Part shown: in pieces, positions 59,081-64,000 of the stretch
Position numbering within the stretch: position 1 is the first letter of the stretch
How the letters are laid out: every line of letters starts with the position of its first letter
Source: Psilocybe azurescens
Taxonomy: Eukaryota > Basidiomycota > Agaricomycetes > Agaricales > Agrocybaceae
Direction: 5' to 3'
Assembly (NCBI GenBank): GCA_023853785.1
Contig: JAJIRX010000738.1
Location: forward strand, 124,001-188,000
Length of the DNA: 64,000 nucleotides
The notes under the pieces: model-generated
The model's database searches: none
Told to the model about the DNA's origin: nothing
The model's input: the letters and a program-made list of their open reading frames with translations, nothing else
Made by a program: the position numbers and the translations under genes

Positions 59081-59627
59081 GTTGGAAGTTGTTTAATTGG
59101 AGTTTCGACCCAGTCAAAGTTATGATAGCGAGTTACTGTGGCAGATCTTGACCTGGCCTGAAGGAGTAGATAGATAAGTAATCTTCAATGACAGGTTTCG
59201 AACGGAGTTTTGACGTAGTATGTGAGAAATGGCCTAAGACATCTACTCGTTCTAGTGGGGTTAATAGGTCTTTGTTGATTTTCCTCCAATTGGGCGGGGA
59301 GATAAACTCTGAGATGAGATTGTCGTACGAGGAGAGAATGGGTTAACATCGAAGAACATTTTATGAGCGTCATGGAACATATCAAGCAAGCTTTGCGGAA
59401 AATAGGCACAAGTGATTTAGAGTCGGCAACCTCCTGACCCGGATCTCAGTCGTGTGGCTTTCGGGCCGAGCGGGCTTAGTACGCTCTCATTTTGCCACTT
59501 GCCTGCTACGACGACCTGAATTCCCAACACATTGTGATTTGCGCTATATTTCTACACCTATGCTACAACTCGCCGAAATTTCATCGTGCCAGAAAGAATG
59601 ACTATACTACAAGCAGACCTGTCCGCT
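59081..59627. other. Intergenic region
   Basis: About 550 bp with the FAD oxidoreductase promoter; no gene seen. Confidence 0.6.
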
Positions 59628-60199
59628 TTAGACCATAGCTTCATCAACATCGAGGATAGACGCGTCCGACGCGCGTCGACCCTTCCTCTCCGAGAACTCT
59701 AGGTTGTAATCCCACTCGCCGCCCAGCTGTACGTCGGGGACCTTTGATCGCCTGTTGCCCCTGGCCTTAGCCTTAGCCTTCCTGACTGCTTTCGTCTTGC
59801 TCGGGTCTACCTTGCCCTTGTCGCTGCTGCCGTCAGAAAGAACTTCGTCTGAATCACTCGCATCGGATTTAGCCGCGTCAAGCGTGTCCACGCCAGAAAT
59901 GGTGGTGCCTTCGAGGATGCGCGCCTCCTGGGCGATCATCTCACGCATGTCGATGAGAGTGGACTTGATGTTGCCGAGCTCGAGTTCCCGCTGGAAGATG
60001 TCTTCCAAGAGATCGTTGTACTGCTGGACCTTGAGCTTGTAGTCTTTGGGTGCGGTAGGAAGGCATTCAATGCGTTCCTAATAATAAGATGGCATCAGAT
60101 TAAATGCTAAATGAATTAATAGGAAGGGGTAAAAGGTTTACACACATCGGTGACGGGGATGATAGGAGAAATAGTCTGGGTCTGGACGTTGTCGGCCAT
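59628..60199 (-). CDS. Small coiled-coil protein of unknown function
   Basis: Two exons: MADNVQTQTISPIIPVTD, then after a GT..AG intron ERIECLPTAPKDYKLKVQQY, followed by a helical, coiled-coil-prone stretch (NDLLEDIFQRELELGNIKST, LIDMREMIAQEARILEG). The C-terminal half is acidic/Ser-rich (DASDSDEVLSDGSSDKGK) then strongly basic (KAVRKAKAKARGNRRSK) and ends SDASILDVDEAMV. About 165 residues. The basic patch could be a nuclear localisation signal. I do not recognise the family, though the clean splicing and charge layout look like a conserved nuclear protein subunit. Confidence 0.7.
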
Positions 60200-60847
60200 C
60201 GTGAATGATAGAAAGGATATAGTTGGTGTTGTAAAAAAGAAGAGACTGGGTATCTACAAACCTGGGCAGGTCGAGATGAGGTATTCTCTTCCTGATGATG
60301 GCCCTTTTGTACTCGAAAGTCCGGCCAGGCGGCAGGGCAGCAGGGTGTATCGATACTATCGATGAATGTTAGGCCTCGAGGCTGCAACGCTTACGACCCC
60401 CTTTTGTCATTTCCGCAGATACACGCGCATCACACGATGTGTTGAGATAACAGGAACAAAGTCATTTCGAAATTCGGTCTCCAAGAGAAGTTAAGAGACG
60501 TTAATGTGATCACATTTTCAATACAATAAGAGATATGATATACGAATGGTAGTTAATCTACGGTAGGTGGTCTGAGGATTGTTGAAATAGGCATGAGTAT
60601 CCGTCCTGCATTTCGATCCGTACGAAGTCTTGCAATGGATACATAATCAAATCTCATCATGATTTCCGCGAGGTGGGTATTGATATCAAAACCATCGGGC
60701 ATGTGGACTGTCGTATGACGGTCGTGGAAGCTACGGCCAGTCTTGCGAGAAAATAAGGCTCAATGGCGCGGTGCCGGGTTGCTTTATCTGATGTTGGGCA
60801 TAGGGTTTGGAGTTGGTGTTCTTAAACATGAGTCGCACGCCTTTGAT
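60200..60847. other. Intergenic region
   Basis: About 650 bp between two co-oriented small genes; promoter of the coiled-coil gene expected here. Nothing else seen. Confidence 0.6.
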
Positions 60848-61392
60848 CTAGTCTTCTTCAGGGATTGCTGATAAAGAAGACCTCTTTCTCCGGTGTCCTG
60901 GCTGAAACGTGGAAGGCGAAGGTGCTTTGCGTGAAGAAGAGGTGCGAGATGAAGACACCGCAGGAACATGGCGAGGAGATGGTGAAGTGGAGTAGAGAAT
61001 GTGGGGCTCCTCGTCCGAAGATGAGAACTCGTCCGAAGAGAACATGAATTCCTCTGCAAGGCGGTTTGCCATGAGCTCAATAGGATCTCCGTATGGCTCC
61101 GAGATTAATTTCATGCGCGACTAAATTAGTTATTAAGATCGTCAGTTTCTGGGGAAATAGGGATATATAAGGCAGGAAAACTCACGGGTGAAGACGCACC
61201 AGAAGAGCGAGGACTCTGCGTTGGAGAATTGCTGCGAGATTTCGAAGCACTGACAAATGCAAGGCGCTCGAGGCGCTGAACATCAGACTCGATGAAGCCC
61301 ATCTGCCTTCCTTTATTGTCGTATCTAATTTCAGGAATGGCAGTGATGAAGGGAGCACCAAAGTGGGAAGGCAAGAGGACGTTGGTCGACAT
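60848..61392 (-). CDS. Small Ser-rich protein of unknown function
   Basis: Two exons. Exon 1: MSTNVLLPSHFGAPFITAIP, EIRYDNKGRQMGFIESDVQR, LERLAFVSASKSRSNSPTQS. Exon 2 starts SRMKLISEPYGDPIELMANR and continues LAEEFMFSSDEFSSSDEEPH, then a Ser/Pro-rich basic tail with GHRRKRSSLS and end AIPEED. The intron (about 61.13-61.19 kb) has GT..AG ends. About 160 residues. Multiple SP and RxxS sites suggest phosphorylation. No family recognised and no signal peptide. Confidence 0.7.
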
Positions 61393-62965
61393 GTTGTGTT
61401 GGTGAGGTATGAAAGAAGAGTGAGCCTAAGCTGATTTGGACGACTTGCTTTAAAGCTAGGGTTCGAGCTGCAGAAAGCGGTGAATGAAAAACGGTGACGG
61501 CAATAGCGCCTTTATAGCATTCTTCAAAGGCCTGTAGATACGGAGAACAATGAGTCATCACAGACGGGGAAACCTAAGTGATCGGCTAAGATTAGGCGTC
61601 TCTTGCTGATTATTGCTCGCTGAGGAAGATGCCGGTGACAAACCATTCGTCGCCGGAAAGAAACGTTGGCCGCTGACTCATTTCATCCTATCTTTATTCT
61701 TGCTTTAACCTCTCCCTCGGGCCCCTTTTACTTCTCCGACTTGCTTATTTTGTACACAAGGCCCCACAGGATGAATTGATTATTGATTTATGGTTGCTAC
61801 TTTTCACGCCATTATTGGCATGGTACTCGACCACATTACCGCCAGTCCTTGGCATAAAACTCCGCGACTAGTCATCCGGCCTTGGCGATCGACTGAGCGA
61901 TGAGAATGCTTGAGAATGTTGTCCGCAGCCACGACACGCGGAAGAGGTACGCTATGGATTATGACGCCGCCGACTGGGCATTCCAACGCAGCTTGAACAA
62001 ATGGTGACACGTCATTCTGCCGCTAATGGGACATAGCATCCACCCTACATCCACCTCTTGCTCATCGTTTCCGAGAAACCAAAATAGCCAGTCAAGACTC
62101 ATCTCGGCCTCGTAATCCAGAGTGCATGTCGTAACACTCGACTCAAGCCTCACTGATTCGTCATCTCAGCTCTCGTTCACTCTAGAAATTTCTGGAATGA
62201 TACAGAGCAACGGCTGGTGAACCGAACTCGGAACCGTCAACAACTTTCGACATAATACCGCGATTTCTTGAAAGTGGCTTCATGCGTAATCGATGTGAGG
62301 ATTCGGGCCACCAGGAAGAGGAAGCGGTACTTTAAATTGCGATGGTGAGCAAATTGACATTGACCTTAATGTCTTTTGCAGAAACACCAGTTGCTTAAGC
62401 GTCGATATAACAGTTATCTGGTACATGTGGAGCATTCTTGATTTTACATATGTGTGTCGGAAAAGGTAGTCGTATCTTAACCTATTCGACAATTGTCATG
62501 CCAATTGCGTAGTGACAATTAGTTGGGCGCTAATCGCTTATAACTTGTTGCCAAGCTTGACTAACAATAATCTTAGATCCTCTTAGATTTGACTAGATTT
62601 GACTGGGATTTGTCCTGATCCACGTTTGAGTGTGATTGCCGCTGTAGTATCTAGTAATTTGAAACTGAATACAAGGCTACTTAGTTGTATTAGGAGGTCG
62701 ACGAATGCCAGATGCTAGCAGATGCCCTTAGATGCCGTCTAATGCCCTTCACTTGGCATTAACCTCCGTAAAAGTAGGATGACAAATTTAAATGACAATT
62801 GATGGTAACTTTGTCATCTGCGTATGGTAAGATGATGATCGTTACTACAATCTTATCTTAAACTCTCTTATACTCGACTCAAACTGAAGAGCCGCAGCTG
62901 CAAACTGGTCGGACATCAGTATAATACTAAACCAACAACTCAAGAAGACCTTAACATACCTGGGG
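61393..62965. other. Intergenic region with short AGATGCC-type repeats
   Basis: About 1.6 kb without a supportable gene. Near the right end it contains short iterated motifs (TAGATTTGACT twice at about 62.58-62.61 kb; AGATGC-type units at 62.705-62.75 kb). Confidence 0.5.
62705..62750. repeat. Imperfect AGATGC/AATGCC short repeat
   Basis: At least five imperfect units of about 6-11 bp (GCCAGATGCTAGCAGATGCC, then TTAGATGCC and TAATGCCC). Confidence 0.5.
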
Positions 62966-63586
62966 TCAAAGGTAGAACGTATCCAACAATTCCTGCGTCT
63001 TTCCACCCCACCTATTAATCATGTCATCCCGTTCGCTGAGAACGGTAGTATAAAAATGATCAGTTGCGCTTGCTAGAGCAACAGAATAGAGCGGGATGCT
63101 ATCACAGATCTGGGTAGAATAAATATAGGCAGGGATGGAATTCTCCTGATAGCCTGCCACGGACGGGATGGTGCCATCAGTGGACAAGACGAAGATGTAG
63201 TCGAAAAGTGTCGGATTGAAGAGTCGATAGAGCGGGAAAGTGAATGGCTGGGGGCCCTTCCAAGCTCGGAAGATTTGTTCTTGAAATTGGAAGTCGCCGT
63301 TCCCCACAGTGAGGGGAATCTGCGAACTCTGTTCGCATTTGTATTAAATGAAACTTGTGTGAGGGACTGTATGATTCGACGTAAATGTCGGTAAGGGAAG
63401 GGTCAGCGCAGGTATCCGTAGCTCGTCTCTGAATCAGTGATAATCAGTGACCGCAAAGGTGAGGTCAATGGCTAGTAGTACCTGACTCGCCGAAGTCAAG
63501 GCTTCCGATAGGACGTGGCCGTTTGTCACAGTGATGTGGAAGTTCAAGAAAAGCGCCGTTACGAGAGGTAATAGAAATTTGATCAT
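62966..63586 (-). CDS. Small secreted DUF5648-like protein
   Basis: Starts MIKFLLPLVTALFLNFHITV, a good signal peptide. Exon 2 has DTCADPSLTDIYVESYSPSH; the remainder carries two copies of the pattern PLYRLFNPTLFDYIFVLS and PLYSVALASATDHFYTTVLS, each followed by an E/D-rich turn and AYIYSTQ, which resembles the tandem units of DUF5648 proteins (PLYRLxxxxxxDHFYT). Ends ELLDTFYL. The exon 2/3 join needs one more C in a GGGG/CCCC run (63313-63316). About 180 residues. Probably extracellular; function unknown. Confidence 0.75.
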
Positions 63587-64000
63587 CTTGAAAACTTGGA
63601 GTGATACTTGACTGAAATGTCTGCTGGAACAGAAGTGGGAGACAATGAAATTTGTATACGAGCCGTGGAGATTTTATAGACATTAGTATGAGTAGTCGAG
63701 AGCAGCTTGATCTCAGGCTGTCACTTGAGTTTAAAAGATATGTCCGGAATTTTCAAGTTAAACGCCCGGAGAAACTCTTATTGATCATGGTCTTCCATTA
63801 TGGCTGCTCAGAAACAGTATTTGTGATACGTTTCTCTGAGCTGGCAAGGCCCTCATATAGTCCCAAGGAACTGGGTAATACATCATATGGTATGTCTTAC
63901 ACTAATAAGTACATCAGGACCGCACGCCTGTCGCGGAGCTTGGGGCTTCCATAGGACATGTTAATGCGTATGTTCTGTTTTGAGCGCCTGAGCGCTTGTT
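63587..64000. other. Right-end sequence
   Basis: About 410 bp with the promoter of the secreted protein gene. A short plus-strand open frame (63652-63954) has no recognisable motif. Confidence 0.5.

Noticed and set aside
1..64000. tRNA, rRNA, CRISPR arrays or a complete transposon
   Set aside because: I saw no cloverleaf-like T-arm box in intergenic DNA, no regularly spaced repeats and no transposase, reverse transcriptase or integrase motif. A covariance-model or repeat search could still find diverged ones.

Overview
The window is nuclear DNA from a basidiomycete fungus, most likely an Agaricomycete and plausibly Agaricales. Genes are cut by many short introns (about 45-80 nt, GT..AG), both strands are densely coded, and several families shown here are typical of mushroom-forming fungi: a DUF6535 membrane protein, a degenerate NACHT/STAND protein with two lineage-specific companions, Ish1 repeats, and HEAT-repeat importin beta. 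I cannot name the species.

Layout. 1-5.0 kb: no recognisable gene. 5.0-6.5 kb: malate dehydrogenase (+). 7.6-11.3 kb: an MLKL-like protein (helical-bundle N-terminus plus a pseudokinase) and a decayed, kinase-less paralogue (+). 11.4-14.6 kb: a tandem pair of 2-oxoglutarate/Fe(II) oxygenases (-). 15.5-18.9 kb: importin beta-1 (-), divergent from LSM7 (19.2-19.8 kb, +), which converges on a Cid1-type terminal uridylyl/poly(A) polymerase (20.3-23.5 kb, -). 25.8-31.1 kb: three closely spaced + strand lineage-specific genes ending in a NACHT-like ATPase with ruined nucleotide-binding motifs. 31.4-33.2 kb: LEA-like and Ish1-like stress proteins (-). 33.9-36.9 kb: PAN3 (-), divergent from a DUF6535 protein (37.3-39.6 kb, +). 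39.9-45.4 kb: secreted aspartic protease and a rhodanese/dual-specificity phosphatase (both -). 47.3-48.8 kb: choline-phosphate cytidylyltransferase (+). 49.4-59.1 kb: DUR3-like urea transporter relic, broken SDR, amidohydrolase, SRPBCC protein and FAD oxidoreductase. 59.6-63.6 kb: two small conserved-looking unknowns and a small secreted DUF5648-like protein.

How genes relate. LSM7, Cid1 and PAN3 act in linked steps of mRNA turnover (deadenylation, 3' uridylation, Lsm1-7 binding). The MLKL-like pseudokinase, its solo bundle relic and the pseudo-NACHT locus look like innate-immunity or regulated-cell-death components and are the most interesting content. The 49-59 kb block could be a nitrogen-compound catabolic neighbourhood, but its transporter and SDR are decayed.

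Quality caveat. In at least ten otherwise well-conserved genes the frame jumps by one base, usually inside or beside a short homopolymer. This fits uncorrected assembly indels better than biology, so frame breaks here should not be read as pseudogenisation without raw-read support. The DUR3 relic and the SDR carry too many lesions for that explanation alone.
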